Source of the DNA: Pseudosporangium ferrugineum
GTDB lineage: Bacteria > Actinomycetota > Actinomycetes > Mycobacteriales > Micromonosporaceae
Length of the DNA: 64,000 bases
Assembly: GCF_003002065.1 (NCBI RefSeq)
Contig: NZ_PVZG01000005.1
Span: forward strand, 248,001-312,000
Direction of reading: 5' to 3'
A model generated the notes under the pieces. It was not told where the DNA came from and searched no databases. It saw only the letters and a list, made by a program, of their open reading frames with translations. The position numbers were made by a program, and so were the translations under genes. Below, one piece after another: positions 47,327 through 57,281 of this stretch (its first letter is position 1; each line of letters opens with the position of its first letter).

Positions 47327-47353
47327 AAAAAAGCCCCCTTCGCAGGAGGGGGC
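47327..47353 (-). terminator. leuS attenuator terminator
   Basis: On the minus strand GCCCCCTCCTGCGAAGGGGGC (in two arms, 47353-47333) forms a stem of about 9 bp with a 3-nt loop, followed by six T residues (47332-47327): a textbook intrinsic terminator 40 bp upstream of the leuS ATG. Just before it is a second stem (GCCGCGC ... GCGCGGC with an inner CGTCG/CGACG hairpin). Located inside the leuS leader after a Leu-rich peptide, it is best read as a transcription attenuator. Confidence 0.85.
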
Positions 47354-47392
47354 GCCGCGCTCTGGCTCGTCGCGGGACGACGGGCGGCGCGG

Positions 47393-47422
47393 CTAGGTAA
47401 GAAGCAGGAAGGCTCGGGCCAT
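47393..47422 (-). CDS. leuS leader peptide MARAFLLLT
   Basis: A 9-codon ORF (ATG 47422, TAG 47393-47395) reads MARAFLLLT, with three consecutive leucine codons (CTG CTT CTT); CTT is rare in this high-GC genome. It ends 40 nt before the terminator. The arrangement matches ribosome-mediated attenuation: stalling at Leu codons when Leu-tRNA is scarce would favour antitermination and leuS expression. The antiterminator pairing was not worked out in full. Confidence 0.75.
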   Translation of the reverse strand: MARAFLLLT

Positions 47423-47686
47423 AGGGGCATGGTACTCGCCCCGCTTCGGTGGCGGCGACCGGTATAGGCTCTCCCGGATTCGTAACCCATCCGATATGCG
47501 TGTCTGGTTGACCACGGGACGTATTGGGGGTTAGTGCCCCACTCGGCGAGTTGCTGTGACCGGGCTAACCTGTGGGGACGGGCGGCGAGCGCCGGAGGCC
47601 CACGGACACCCCGGCCGCCCGCGAACCTTCGGTTCCCTTTCGGTGTCAGCACCTAGAAAGGGGCTTGAACGACATGGAGGAGGCCC

Positions 47687-48736
<1,050 letters not shown>

Positions 48737-48737
48737 C

Positions 48738-50030
48738 ATGCGGGAGGCCCTGCGGGGCATGACGACGCGGGGCCGGTCCTTCCTCGCCGCGGGGGCGGCC
48801 GCCGCACTGTCCGCCTTCATCCTCGGCGAGCGGGACCTGCTGCGGGTCGCCATCCTGCTGGCGGCGCTGCCGCTGCTGGCCGCCGCGTACGTGGGCCGCA
48901 GCCGGTACAAGCTGGCCTGCACCCGGTCGCTGGAGCCCGGCCGCGCGCCGGTCGGCTCCAGCGCCCGCGTCGTGCTGCGCCTGCAGAACCTGTCCCGGCT
49001 GCCCACCGGCACCCTGCTGCTGGAGGACCGCCTCCCGTACGCCCTCGGCAGCCGGCCGCGCGTCGTGCTCGAACGGCTCGGCGCGCACATGGCCAGCTCG
49101 GTGGCGTACACCGTGCGCGCCGACGTCCGCGGCCGCTACCCGGTGGGCCCCCTGGTCATCCGGCTCACCGACCCGTTCGGCCTGTGCGAGCTGACCCGCT
49201 CGTTCCCCAGCGTCGACCGGCTCACGGTGATCCCCCAGGTCGTCCCGCTGCCGTCGGTGCGCCTCGCCGGCGAGTACGCGGGCACCGGCGACAGCCGCGC
49301 CCGCTCGGTCGCGGTGCACGGCGAGGACGACGCGGCCACCCGCGAGTACCGCCGCGGCGACGACCTGCGGCGGGTCCACTGGCGCTCCACCGCCCGCACC
49401 GGCGAGCTGATGGTGCGCCGCGAGGAGCAGCCGTGGGAGTCGCGGGCCACCGTCGTGCTGGACACCCGGCAGCACGCCTACCGCGGCGAGGGCCCGACGG
49501 CCAGCTTCGAGTGGGCGGTGTCGGCGACCGCCAGCATCGCGGTCCACCTCCGCCAGGCCGGCTACAAGCTGCGCCTGGTCACGGGCACGGGCGTCGACCT
49601 CGACGCGATCGAGGCGGGCGGCGAGGGCGCGATCCTCGACACCCTCGCCGACGTCAAGACCGCCCCGCACGGCGACGTGGCCGGCCTCGTGGACCTGGTC
49701 CGGCGCCGCTCCGACGGCGGGCTGGTGATCGGCCTGTTCGGCACCCTCACCGTCGCCGAGGCCGAGGTGCTGACCGGGCTGCGCGGCAACGGGGCGACGT
49801 GCATCGGCTTCGCCATCGACAGTTCCACCTGGATGGGCATGACCGCGGACGAGCGGCAGGAGGCGGACCGGCAGCACGCCGCGACGTCCCTCGCGCTGAT
49901 CCGCAGCGGCTGGCGGTCGGTGCCGGTGGCGCACGGCGACTCCCTGCCGGCGCTCTGGCCGGCGGCCGGGCGCGGCTCGCAGGGCTTCGCCTACCGGGCG
50001 GCGATGGCCGAGACAGTGGCAGGCATGTGA
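48738..50030 (+). CDS. DUF58 membrane-associated protein
   Basis: 430 residues, ATG one base after the moxR stop. Two N-terminal hydrophobic helices (about 13-30 and 33-50) are followed by a beta-rich region and the DUF58 core (about 200-245: TREYRRGDDLRRVHWRSTARTGELMVRREEQPWE), a vWA-like fold. The C-terminal half (about 260-400) continues the vWA-type Rossmann pattern (ATVVLDTRQ, VIGLFGTLTVAEAEVL). It is the usual adaptor between MoxR ATPases and transglutaminase-like membrane proteins. Confidence 0.9.
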   Translation: MREALRGMTTRGRSFLAAGAAAALSAFILGERDLLRVAILLAALPLLAAAYVGRSRYKLACTRSLEPGRAPVGSSARVVLRLQNLSRLPTGTLLLEDRLPYALGSRPRVVLERLGAHMASSVAYTVRADVRGRYPVGPLVIRLTDPFGLCELTRSFPSVDRLTVIPQVVPLPSVRLAGEYAGTGDSRARSVAVHGEDDAATREYRRGDDLRRVHWRSTARTGELMVRREEQPWESRATVVLDTRQHAYRGEGPTASFEWAVSATASIAVHLRQAGYKLRLVTGTGVDLDAIEAGGEGAILDTLADVKTAPHGDVAGLVDLVRRRSDGGLVIGLFGTLTVAEAEVLTGLRGNGATCIGFAIDSSTWMGMTADERQEADRQHAATSLALIRSGWRSVPVAHGDSLPALWPAAGRGSQGFAYRAAMAETVAGM

Positions 50031-50046
50031 TGACAGGAGTTGTGCT

Positions 50047-52512
50047 GTGACCGGGCGACGACGACTCGGGCTGGTGGCGGCCGCGGCGACCCTGCTGTCG
50101 GCCGCGCCGCTCTCGGCGATCTTCGACACGTGGACCTGGCTGCTCCAGTGCCTCCTCGCGGTCGGCCTGATCGCCGGCGCCGCCGTGCTCACCCGCAGCA
50201 TGCGGCTGCCGACGTGGGCCCAGGCGGCCGGCATGGCACTGACCCTGCTGCTCACCCTCACCTGGATGTTCCCCAGCGGCGACGAACTGCTGGCGCTGAT
50301 CCCCTCGCCCGCCACGTTCAACCACTTCGCCGACCTGTTCTCGCAGGCCGGGAACGACACGCGGTCGTACGGCGTACCGGTCCCCGACCGCGACGGCCTG
50401 CTCTTCATCGCCGTCCTCGGCATCGGCACCGTGGCCATCGCCGTCGACCTGCTCACCGTCGTCGCCCGCCGCCCGGCCCTCGCCGGCCTCCCGATGCTGG
50501 CCATCTACTCGGTGCCGGTCGCCGTCTACGTCGACAGCGTCCCGGTCGTCCCGTTCGTCATCGGCGCGGTCGGCTTCCTCTGGCTGCTCGTCGCCGACAA
50601 CGTCGACCGGGTACGCCGCTTCGGCCGCCGCTTCACCGGCGACGGCCGCGACGTCGACGTCTGGGAGCCGTCGCCGCTCGCCGCGGCCGGCCGCCGGCTC
50701 GCGGTGATCGGCGTCGCCACCGCCGTCCTGCTCCCGCTGATCGTGCCCGGCCTCAACACCGGCCTGCTCAACAAGCTCACCCAGGTGGGCACGGGCGTGG
50801 GCGGCAACGGTACGGGCAGCGGCGGCAACGGGCGCATCAACCTCTTCGCGTCGCTCAGCGGGCAGCTCAACCAGAGCCAGACGACGGACTACGTGCGGGT
50901 GACCACCACCGAGCCGGACCCGTTCTACCTGCGCTTCGGCACCGCGGACGTGCTCAGCACCGCCGGGTTCAGCAACCGCACCCCGACCGGCCGGCCGCTG
51001 TCGCGGGGCATCGTCGACCCCCGCCAGAACGCCGACACCGACGGCGGGACGTACCAGCAGTACCACGCCGAGGTCGAGATCACCGAGGACTTCGGGCAGA
51101 CCCTGGCGCCCGTCTACTCCTCCACGATCGACGTCGACGGGCTCGACGGCGGCTGGTCCTACGACCCCAGCGCGCAGGTCGTCTTCTCCAACCGCACGAC
51201 CACCAAGGGCAAGAAATACTCGTTCGATTACGTACGCGCGAAGTACACGCCCGGCCAGCTCCGGCAGTCCGAGCCGCTCGCCGAGGACGACCCGATCCGC
51301 ACCCAGTTCACGCCGGTGCCGGAGGATCGCAAGGTCGAGGCGCTGGTGGCCCGGCTGACCCGCGGCAAGGACACCCCGTACGACAAGATCATGGCGCTCT
51401 ACCAGCACTTCTCCCGCGACAACGGGTTCACGTACAGCCTCCAGGCGGCGGACCCGGAGGGCGGCGCCTCGGCGATCTCGGCGTTCCTCGACAACAAGAC
51501 CGGCTACTGCCAGCAGTACGCGGCGGCGCTCGCCTGGATGGTGCGCGAGGCGGGCATCCCGGCCCGGGTCGCGTTCGGCTTCACCCGGGGCAGCACCCGC
51601 GACGGCAGCGCGTACGTCCTGACCAACCGCAACGCCCACGCCTGGACCGAGGCCTACCTCGACGGCTTCGGCTGGATCCCGTTCGACGCCACCCCGGCCG
51701 GCTCCGTGGTCGGCTCCAGCCGCTCGGAGTGGGCCCCGGACAACGACCGCGTCGACACCCCGTCGGCGTCGTCCTCCGCCTCCTCGGCCCCCGGCGCCGT
51801 CAACAGCGCCGGCCCCGGCGCCAGCAGCCGCCCCGGGAACGACCGGGACGCCAACGCCTTCGGCGCCCCCGGCGGCGAGACCCCGTCGGGCGGCTCGTCC
51901 ACCGGCCTGCTGACCGCCGGCATCGCGGCGCTGGTCATCGCCCTCCTGCTGGTGCCGGCCCTGCGCCGCGTCCTGGTCCGCCGACGCCGCCACGCGGCCA
52001 CCGCCGCCGTCACGGCGACCCCCTCGACCGGCCCGGTGCTGCCCGGCACCCGCCAGGTCACCGTCACCACGGAGTCGATCCGGGCCCGCGAGGACGCCCA
52101 CGCGGCCTGGGACGAACTCGTCGACACGATGGTCGACTACCGCGTACCGGTGGACCCGACGGAGACCCCCCGGCACACGGCCCTGCGCCTGATCCGCGAG
52201 GCGGAACTGGTCGACGCCCCGGCCCAGGGCGTCACTCTCCTGGGCCACGCCGAGGAACGCGCCCGGTACGCCCGCACCCCCCTCCAGGGCGAAGGCCTGA
52301 CCACGGCCCTGAACCAGGTCCGCCGCGGCCTCGCCCGCACGGCCTCCCGCCGCACCCGCCTGACGGCCCTGTTCCTCCCCCCGTCGGTCATGCTCCGCTG
52401 GCGAATGTCCCTGTCCGACCTCTCAGCCACCTGGCTGACCACCCTGAGCCGCGGCCGCGACCTCCTGGTCCGCTTCAGCCCCCGCCGCCTCCTGGCAAGC
52501 CGCACCCGCTGA
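50047..52512 (+). CDS. TgpA-type transglutaminase-like membrane protein
   Basis: 821 residues from GTG 50047 (GGAG 9 nt upstream). Six or so N-terminal helices (residues 8-230) precede an extracytoplasmic transglutaminase-like domain with triad Cys488 (TGYCQQYAAALAW), His531 (NAHAWTEAYL) and Asp547 (IPFDATP). A further helix (about 622-640) and a cytoplasmic DUF4129-like C-terminus end the protein. TgpA homologues have periplasmic peptidase/transglutaminase activity of uncertain substrate, possibly cell-wall related. It completes a MoxR-DUF58-TgpA operon, a widespread unit. Confidence 0.9.
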   Translation: MTGRRRLGLVAAAATLLSAAPLSAIFDTWTWLLQCLLAVGLIAGAAVLTRSMRLPTWAQAAGMALTLLLTLTWMFPSGDELLALIPSPATFNHFADLFSQAGNDTRSYGVPVPDRDGLLFIAVLGIGTVAIAVDLLTVVARRPALAGLPMLAIYSVPVAVYVDSVPVVPFVIGAVGFLWLLVADNVDRVRRFGRRFTGDGRDVDVWEPSPLAAAGRRLAVIGVATAVLLPLIVPGLNTGLLNKLTQVGTGVGGNGTGSGGNGRINLFASLSGQLNQSQTTDYVRVTTTEPDPFYLRFGTADVLSTAGFSNRTPTGRPLSRGIVDPRQNADTDGGTYQQYHAEVEITEDFGQTLAPVYSSTIDVDGLDGGWSYDPSAQVVFSNRTTTKGKKYSFDYVRAKYTPGQLRQSEPLAEDDPIRTQFTPVPEDRKVEALVARLTRGKDTPYDKIMALYQHFSRDNGFTYSLQAADPEGGASAISAFLDNKTGYCQQYAAALAWMVREAGIPARVAFGFTRGSTRDGSAYVLTNRNAHAWTEAYLDGFGWIPFDATPAGSVVGSSRSEWAPDNDRVDTPSASSSASSAPGAVNSAGPGASSRPGNDRDANAFGAPGGETPSGGSSTGLLTAGIAALVIALLLVPALRRVLVRRRRHAATAAVTATPSTGPVLPGTRQVTVTTESIRAREDAHAAWDELVDTMVDYRVPVDPTETPRHTALRLIREAELVDAPAQGVTLLGHAEERARYARTPLQGEGLTTALNQVRRGLARTASRRTRLTALFLPPSVMLRWRMSLSDLSATWLTTLSRGRDLLVRFSPRRLLASRTR

Positions 52513-53214
52513 CCCCACTCCCGGCCGGACCCGCCCAGGGCCCGGCCGGGATCACCGTCACCCCCGGTCCTGGTCCCGCCCAGGCCCCGGCCGAGACCAC
52601 CCCTCAATCCCGCGCGCCCGGACCTGCCCAGGGCCCGGCCGGGACCACCCTCAACCTCGGATCTGCCCAGGGCCCGGCCGGAGCACCGCCGGCATCAGGC
52701 CAGGTCGGGGGCGTGCGGCGACGGTGCTAAGACGGGCCCGCCCGGACCGCCACCGGCACCCGGGCCGGACCACCGCCTGCGCCCGGACCGACCCGCCTGC
52801 GCCCGGACCGGCCCGCCGACGGCCGGCCGGGATCCGCCCGGCGCACCGCTGCCAGGCCGCTCATCGATGTCGTGGGCGAGGTGGGCCCGGAGTCGCCGCC
52901 AATCCGCCTGGCCGCGCGCGGGGTCCAAGCGGAGGACGGCCGGGCAGAGGGCGACGCGGCCAGGCGGAGAACCGCGCGGCCAGGCGGAGAACGACGCAGC
53001 CGGGCAGAGGATGACGCAGCCGGGCGGAGGGCGGAGGGGTGGCGGATCGCCGGCAGGATCGGGTCGGCGCGGGTTGGGGGCAGCATTGAGCGGCGCCGCG
53101 CTCCGTGGGGTGCGGAGGGACGCCGCGTCATGCCCGGCTCATTGTGGGTGAGCGGCGGGCGGATACGGCGATGGCGGCCGGGTGGCCGCCATCTTGTCGC
53201 CGTGGGTTGCCTGG
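52513..53214. repeat. 702-bp repeat-rich gap without a gene
   Basis: From about 52529 to 52705 four degenerate copies of a ~45-bp unit containing CAGGGCCCGGCCGG follow the TgpA stop in tandem. Around 52960-53040 a second family (GCGGCCAGGCGGAGAACG-like units) repeats several times. Open frames exist on both strands but consist of repeat-encoded Gly/Pro/Ala or Arg-rich sequence with no good start. I see no gene, RNA or clear regulatory site. The region could contain the TgpA operon terminator. Confidence 0.6.
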
Positions 53215-53601
53215 TTAGCGGTGACCCTCGGGGCGCTGGCGCCAGCGGTCCTCGAGGCGGTCGATGAAGCCCGCCTTGCGGGTCTGGCGGGTGCGGCGGG
53301 TCGCGGTGCCGCCGACGGCGTGCAGGTCGGGTGCCTGCCCCTTCCGGCGGCTCTGCATCGCGAACGCGGCCGAGGCCAGCATCACCACGAAGCCGGCCAC
53401 GCCGAGCGGCGTATTGCTGCTCACCGTGCCGTAGACAACCAGTGCGAGACCCAAGACGATCACGAACGCCGCGACTACCAGCCGGCGCCGGGCGTGGAAA
53501 CGCGGGTCACTGTTCCGCACAGCCGAGGCGAACTTGGGGTCCTCGGCAAGCGACCGCTCGATCTGATCGAACAGCCGCTGCTCGTGCTCCGAGAGCGGCA
53601 C
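53215..53601 (-). CDS. DUF3040 membrane protein
   Basis: 128 residues from GTG 53601, preceded by GGGGAGGAA. The N-terminus PLSEHEQRLFDQIERSLAEDPKFAS is the DUF3040 signature; two hydrophobic helices (about 45-62 and 68-86) follow, then a basic tail. DUF3040 proteins are small actinobacterial membrane proteins of unknown function, often located close to dinB and mraZ. Here dinB is the upstream neighbour (91 bp). Confidence 0.9.
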   Translation of the reverse strand: MPLSEHEQRLFDQIERSLAEDPKFASAVRNSDPRFHARRRLVVAAFVIVLGLALVVYGTVSSNTPLGVAGFVVMLASAAFAMQSRRKGQAPDLHAVGGTATRRTRQTRKAGFIDRLEDRWRQRPEGHR

Positions 53602-53692
53602 GGCATTCCTCCCCGGGCGCATGTCCGGCCCCCCAGCGGTGGTGCGGGCGGCCGATGGTGCGAGGCAGCCGACCGGCTGCCTTACCGCAAGT

Positions 53693-54988
53693 CTACGAGG
53701 GGGTTGCCGGGTCGGAAAGCGGGACGACCGTCGAGTGCGGGTGATTTTCGGCCCGACGTAGATCACTTCGTCCCAAAAGACTGGCCGGTCCGACGATGGA
53801 ACGCCCGAAGCGGGCCGCCACGGCGTCGGCTGCGGCCTCCGCCTCGCGCCAGCCGCGCTCGGGTTCGCCCAGCGTGGGCTGCCGGGACGCGGTCGCGGCG
53901 GCGGCCAGCCCCTCGACGCGGATGCCGACGAGGCGGATCGGCTCGGCAGGGCGGAGAACCTGGAACAGCGCCCAGGAAATCTCGAAGATCTCGCGTGCCA
54001 CATCGGTGGTCGTGGGCAGCGTGCGCGAGCGATTGACCGTACGGAAGTCGGCGACCCTGATTTTGATCGAGACCGTGCGGCCGACGTTGCCGCTCGCCCG
54101 CAGCCGCGCGCCCACCTTCTCGGCGAGGGCCAGCATGCTGCGGCGGATCATCGCCGGATCGGTGACGTCCGTGTCGTAGGTCAGCTCGGCGCCGATCGAC
54201 TTCTCCTCGTGCTCGGCGATCACCCGGCGCGGGTCGCGGCCCCAGGACAGCTCGTGCAGGTGCGCGGCGGAGGCCTCGCCGAGCGCGCCGCGCAGCATGC
54301 TCACCGGGGCGCGGGCCAGGTCGCCGACCGTGGTGAGGCCGAGGCGGTGCAGCTGGGCGGCCGCCTTCTCTCCGACGCCCCAGAGCGCGCCGACCGGCAG
54401 CGGGTGCAGGAAGTCGAGGACCTGCCCGGCCGGGACGACCATCATGCCGTCGGGTTTGGCGCGGGTGGAGCCGAGCTTGGCCACGAACTTGCTCGGCGCG
54501 ACCCCGACCGAGCAGGTGAGCCGCTGCTCCTCGAACACCCGGCGGCGGATGGCGGCGGCGATGGCCGCGGGACGCCCGAGCAGCCGCTGGGCGCCGGCCA
54601 CGTCGAGAAACGCCTCGTCCAGGGAGAGCGGCTCCACCAGCGGGGTGACGTCCCGGAAGATCCGCATGACGGCGTCGGAGGCGGCCGAATACGCGGAGAA
54701 GTCGGGCGGCAGGAAGATCGCGTGCGGGCAGAGCGCCCGGGCCCGCATCCCCGGCATCGCGCTGCGGACGCCGTAGCGCCGGGCCTCGTAGCTGGCCGAG
54801 CTCACCACGCCGCGCGGACCGGCCCCGCCCACCACGACCGGGCGTCCGCGCAGCTCGGGGCGGCGCCGGACCTCCACGGCGGCGAAGAAGGCGTCCATGT
54901 CGACGTGCAGGATGGTGCAGCCCGCGTCGTCGGCCTCCGGCCCGAACCGCGGGTCGCGTCCCCGGCCGATCGCCTGGCTTCGTCCCAC
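53693..54988 (-). CDS. dinB: DNA polymerase IV (DinB)
   Basis: 431 residues from GTG 54988. A complete Y-family polymerase: metal-binding Asp30 in ILHVDMDAFFAAVE, Asp124-Glu125 in PLSLDEAFLDVAGA, steric-gate region FFAAVE, thumb helix-hairpin-helix in LWGVGEKAAAQLHRLGLTTVGDLA, and little-finger domain (about 255-375). The C-terminal tail carries no certain clamp-binding motif. It bypasses lesions with low fidelity. It follows the phosphodiesterase gene by 9 bp, and sits about 2.4 kb from the dnaE2 operon. Confidence 0.95.
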   Translation of the reverse strand: MGRSQAIGRGRDPRFGPEADDAGCTILHVDMDAFFAAVEVRRRPELRGRPVVVGGAGPRGVVSSASYEARRYGVRSAMPGMRARALCPHAIFLPPDFSAYSAASDAVMRIFRDVTPLVEPLSLDEAFLDVAGAQRLLGRPAAIAAAIRRRVFEEQRLTCSVGVAPSKFVAKLGSTRAKPDGMMVVPAGQVLDFLHPLPVGALWGVGEKAAAQLHRLGLTTVGDLARAPVSMLRGALGEASAAHLHELSWGRDPRRVIAEHEEKSIGAELTYDTDVTDPAMIRRSMLALAEKVGARLRASGNVGRTVSIKIRVADFRTVNRSRTLPTTTDVAREIFEISWALFQVLRPAEPIRLVGIRVEGLAAAATASRQPTLGEPERGWREAEAAADAVAARFGRSIVGPASLLGRSDLRRAENHPHSTVVPLSDPATPS

Positions 54989-54997
54989 CCGGGGAGA

Positions 54998-56125
54998 CTA
55001 TCCAGGGGGTCTGACAAAACTGAGCAGCGGAACCGTCATCTCGGCGGCGGTCACCGACCCGTGGTACGCGACGAGCCTGCCGACCGACGGCGGCTCCCAC
55101 CCGCCCGCCAGCACGACGGTGGTGCCGAGGCAGATCACCACGACGTCGCCGATCCGGTCGAGATGCGCGGGCGGCACCGGCCCGTACAGGCCGCGCTCGA
55201 TCGCGTCTTCCCTGGTGAGGACCCACGCGGAGGAGCCGAGCACCGCCCGGTAGGCGGCCACGACGTCGTCCGTGGCGCCGGCCTCGGTGTGCAGGTAGCG
55301 CACCCGCGGCTCACCGGCGACCCCGGCGATCCCGGCGCTCAGGGCCGGGTCGGCGGCCAGGTCGACGCGGGTGCCGAGGGGGATGTCCAGCTGCCCGTGG
55401 TCGGCCGTGACCAGCAGCGCCGCCCGCGGTGGCAGGCCCTCGACGAGGCGGGTGATCAGCTCCCCGACCCACGCCGCGGCGTCGCGCCAGGGGTCGGAGT
55501 CGATCCCGGAGCCGTGGCCGTGGTGGTCGAGGTCGGGGTGGTAGCCGTACACGAGGCCGGGCTTCGAGAGGGCGGCCAGCATGGCGGTGGAGAGGGCGTA
55601 CGGGTCGGCGGCCCCGGCGAATCCGGCCCCGCGGTAGGCCGCCCGGGTCAGGCCGGTGCCCCGGAACTCCGGCCTGGTGACCAGCGTCGTGCGGACCCCG
55701 GACCGCTCGAACCAGGTGGGCACCGGCTGCCAGGCGGCGGGATCGGGGTCGGTGCCCCACTGGATGTGGTTGAGCACCGCACCGCCGGGCCGGCGCACGG
55801 TGAAGCCGAGGACGCCGTGCGCGCCGGGCGGCGTACCGGTGCCGAGGGTGACCAGGCTGACCGGGGTCGTGGAGGGAAAACCCGAGGTCAGCGTGCGTCC
55901 GGCCAGCTGCGTCAGGATCGGCGCGTGCGGGGCCGCGACCGGGATCTGGTACGCCCCCAGCCCGTCGACCAGCAGCACCGCGATCCGGTCGACGTCGCCC
56001 AGCAGCCCGCCCAGCCCCAGCACATCCGTGGCACCGGGCACCCCGAGCACCGCCCCGGCGCTGGGCAGCAGCTCCGCGAGGCTGCCCGTGCCGTACGCGG
56101 GCAGGACGACGCCGGACGCCGTCAC
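54998..56125 (-). CDS. Type I phosphodiesterase/nucleotide pyrophosphatase family protein
   Basis: 375 residues from GTG 56125 overlapping the methyltransferase stop (GTGA). Alkaline-phosphatase superfamily: metal site VAVLLVDGLGAYQI-type segment (about 48-60), nucleophile threonine in GFPSTTPVSLVTLGTGTPPGAHGVLGF, second metal site YGYHPDLDHHGHGSG and VTADHGQLDIP. No signal peptide is evident, so it may be cytoplasmic. It hydrolyses a phosphodiester or pyrophosphate of unknown identity. Transcribed with the methyltransferase and dinB. Confidence 0.88.
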   Translation of the reverse strand: MTASGVVLPAYGTGSLAELLPSAGAVLGVPGATDVLGLGGLLGDVDRIAVLLVDGLGAYQIPVAAPHAPILTQLAGRTLTSGFPSTTPVSLVTLGTGTPPGAHGVLGFTVRRPGGAVLNHIQWGTDPDPAAWQPVPTWFERSGVRTTLVTRPEFRGTGLTRAAYRGAGFAGAADPYALSTAMLAALSKPGLVYGYHPDLDHHGHGSGIDSDPWRDAAAWVGELITRLVEGLPPRAALLVTADHGQLDIPLGTRVDLAADPALSAGIAGVAGEPRVRYLHTEAGATDDVVAAYRAVLGSSAWVLTREDAIERGLYGPVPPAHLDRIGDVVVICLGTTVVLAGGWEPPSVGRLVAYHGSVTAAEMTVPLLSFVRPPG

Positions 56126-56868
56126 GGGCGCCGGGCGAAGACGTGCAGCTGGGCGGCGATGTCGCGGAACGGCGGCCGGGCGGACAACGCCAGCTCCAGC
56201 TCCAGCATGGTGCGCGGGTCCGCCTCGACCACCGCGGCGGGCAGGAGGTCGGCGAGCACCCGTACCCCGTGGATCTCCTCGACCGTGAGCCCCGCCCCGC
56301 TGAGCAGCGCCGCGGCGGTCTCCGCGTCGTAGCGCCGGCGCAGGGTGTCGCGGCCCCCGGCGCGCCCGTCCGGGTCGTCGAGCAGCGCGGACGCGGCGCC
56401 GAGGTGGCCGTTGAAGGCCCGGCCGAGCACCGCGGCGGCCCGCCCGGCGACCAGCAGGCTGACCGCTCCCCCGGGTCGCAGCGCGGCCGCCACCGCGGCG
56501 ACGACGCCGGCCGGATCGTCGACGACCTCCAGCACCGCGTGGCAGAGGATGAGGTCCACGCTGCCCGGCGCGACCAGTCCGGCGAGCGCGTCGCCGTCGC
56601 CCTGCACGGCCCGGACCCGGCCGGCGACGCCCGCGTCGGCGGCCCGGCGGGTGAGCGCGGCGAGGGCGTCCGGGCTGGCGTCGACCACGGTCACGGTGTG
56701 CCCGGCCTCGGCCAGCGGCACGGCGAAGCCGCCCGTCCCGCCGCCGACGTCGAGCACGGTCAGCTCGCGCCCGGCGTGCCGCTCCAGCTCGCGGCGCAGG
56801 ACGGCCCAGACGGCGGCCGTGCGCACGGTGCCGGGCGGTCGGGGGGTACGCGTCGATGCGGTGTCCAC
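56122..56868 (-). CDS. Class I SAM-dependent methyltransferase
   Basis: 248 residues from GTG 56868. Motif I is VLDVGGGTGGFAVPLAEAGH, motif II acidic residue in VTVVDASPDAL, and DLILCHAVLEVVDDP is the post-motif. The C-terminal half (RRYDAETAAALLSGAGLTVEEIHGVRV) resembles small-molecule or tRNA-type methyltransferases related to CmoA/UbiE. The substrate cannot be named. It heads the methyltransferase-phosphodiesterase-dinB unit, 20 bp after the end of the subtilisin-inhibitor gene. Confidence 0.88.
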   Translation of the reverse strand: MDTASTRTPRPPGTVRTAAVWAVLRRELERHAGRELTVLDVGGGTGGFAVPLAEAGHTVTVVDASPDALAALTRRAADAGVAGRVRAVQGDGDALAGLVAPGSVDLILCHAVLEVVDDPAGVVAAVAAALRPGGAVSLLVAGRAAAVLGRAFNGHLGAASALLDDPDGRAGGRDTLRRRYDAETAAALLSGAGLTVEEIHGVRVLADLLPAAVVEADPRTMLELELALSARPPFRDIAAQLHVFARRP

Positions 56869-56888
56869 CGGGGCAGCGTATCGGCCGC

Positions 56889-57260
56889 TCAGAAGGCCAT
56901 GACCACGCCGGTCGCGCGGGTCATCTCGCAGGGGTTGCCGAACGTCCGCGACCAGTCGACCCGCTTGCCCCGCCACCGGCCGGTGACCTCGGCGGTGATC
57001 GGCGCGTACTCCATGGTGCACATCATTCCCCGCACCGGCTTCAGCTTCGCGGGGTCGCCGCCGGCCCTGGCGAGCGCGGCGCAGGCCTTGCCCTTCTTGG
57101 GGTGGGCACCGCCGGCCGGCTCGCACCGCAGGATGACCGCCGCCGCGAAGCCGGCATCCGACATGTAGCTGAGATGCAGCTCGGTTTTCTTCGTAGCCGC
57201 GGCGGCCGGCGCGGCCGCGGCGAGGACCAGGACGGCGGACAGGCCGATGGTACGGATCAT
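56889..57260 (-). CDS. Subtilisin-inhibitor-like (SSI family) secreted protein
   Basis: 123 residues with a signal peptide (about 1-22, [18 protein letters not shown]). The mature part matches Streptomyces subtilisin inhibitor: four cysteines at 46, 60, 81 and 111 with SSI spacing, ACAALARAGGDPAKL, the reactive loop CTMEYAPIT, and WRGKRVDWSRTFGNPCEM. By alignment P1 is Met83 and P1' Glu84. SSI proteins dimerise and block extracellular subtilisin- or trypsin-like proteases, in producers often controlling development. ATG start with a GGGGGAG ribosome site. Confidence 0.9.
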   Translation of the reverse strand: MIRTIGLSAVLVLAAAAPAAAATKKTELHLSYMSDAGFAAAVILRCEPAGGAHPKKGKACAALARAGGDPAKLKPVRGMMCTMEYAPITAEVTGRWRGKRVDWSRTFGNPCEMTRATGVVMAF

Positions 57261-57281
57261 GGTGTCGCTCCCCCGTGGTGC

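Noticed and set aside
47333-47353. T-box riboswitch before leuS
   Set aside because: No T-box consensus (TGGNACCGCG-type) was found; the Leu-rich leader peptide and terminator explain the region better.
52513-52730. Protein-coding Pro/Gly repeat downstream of the transglutaminase gene
   Set aside because: The reading frame is a different phase from the TgpA gene, has no start of its own, and its sequence simply follows the DNA repeat.
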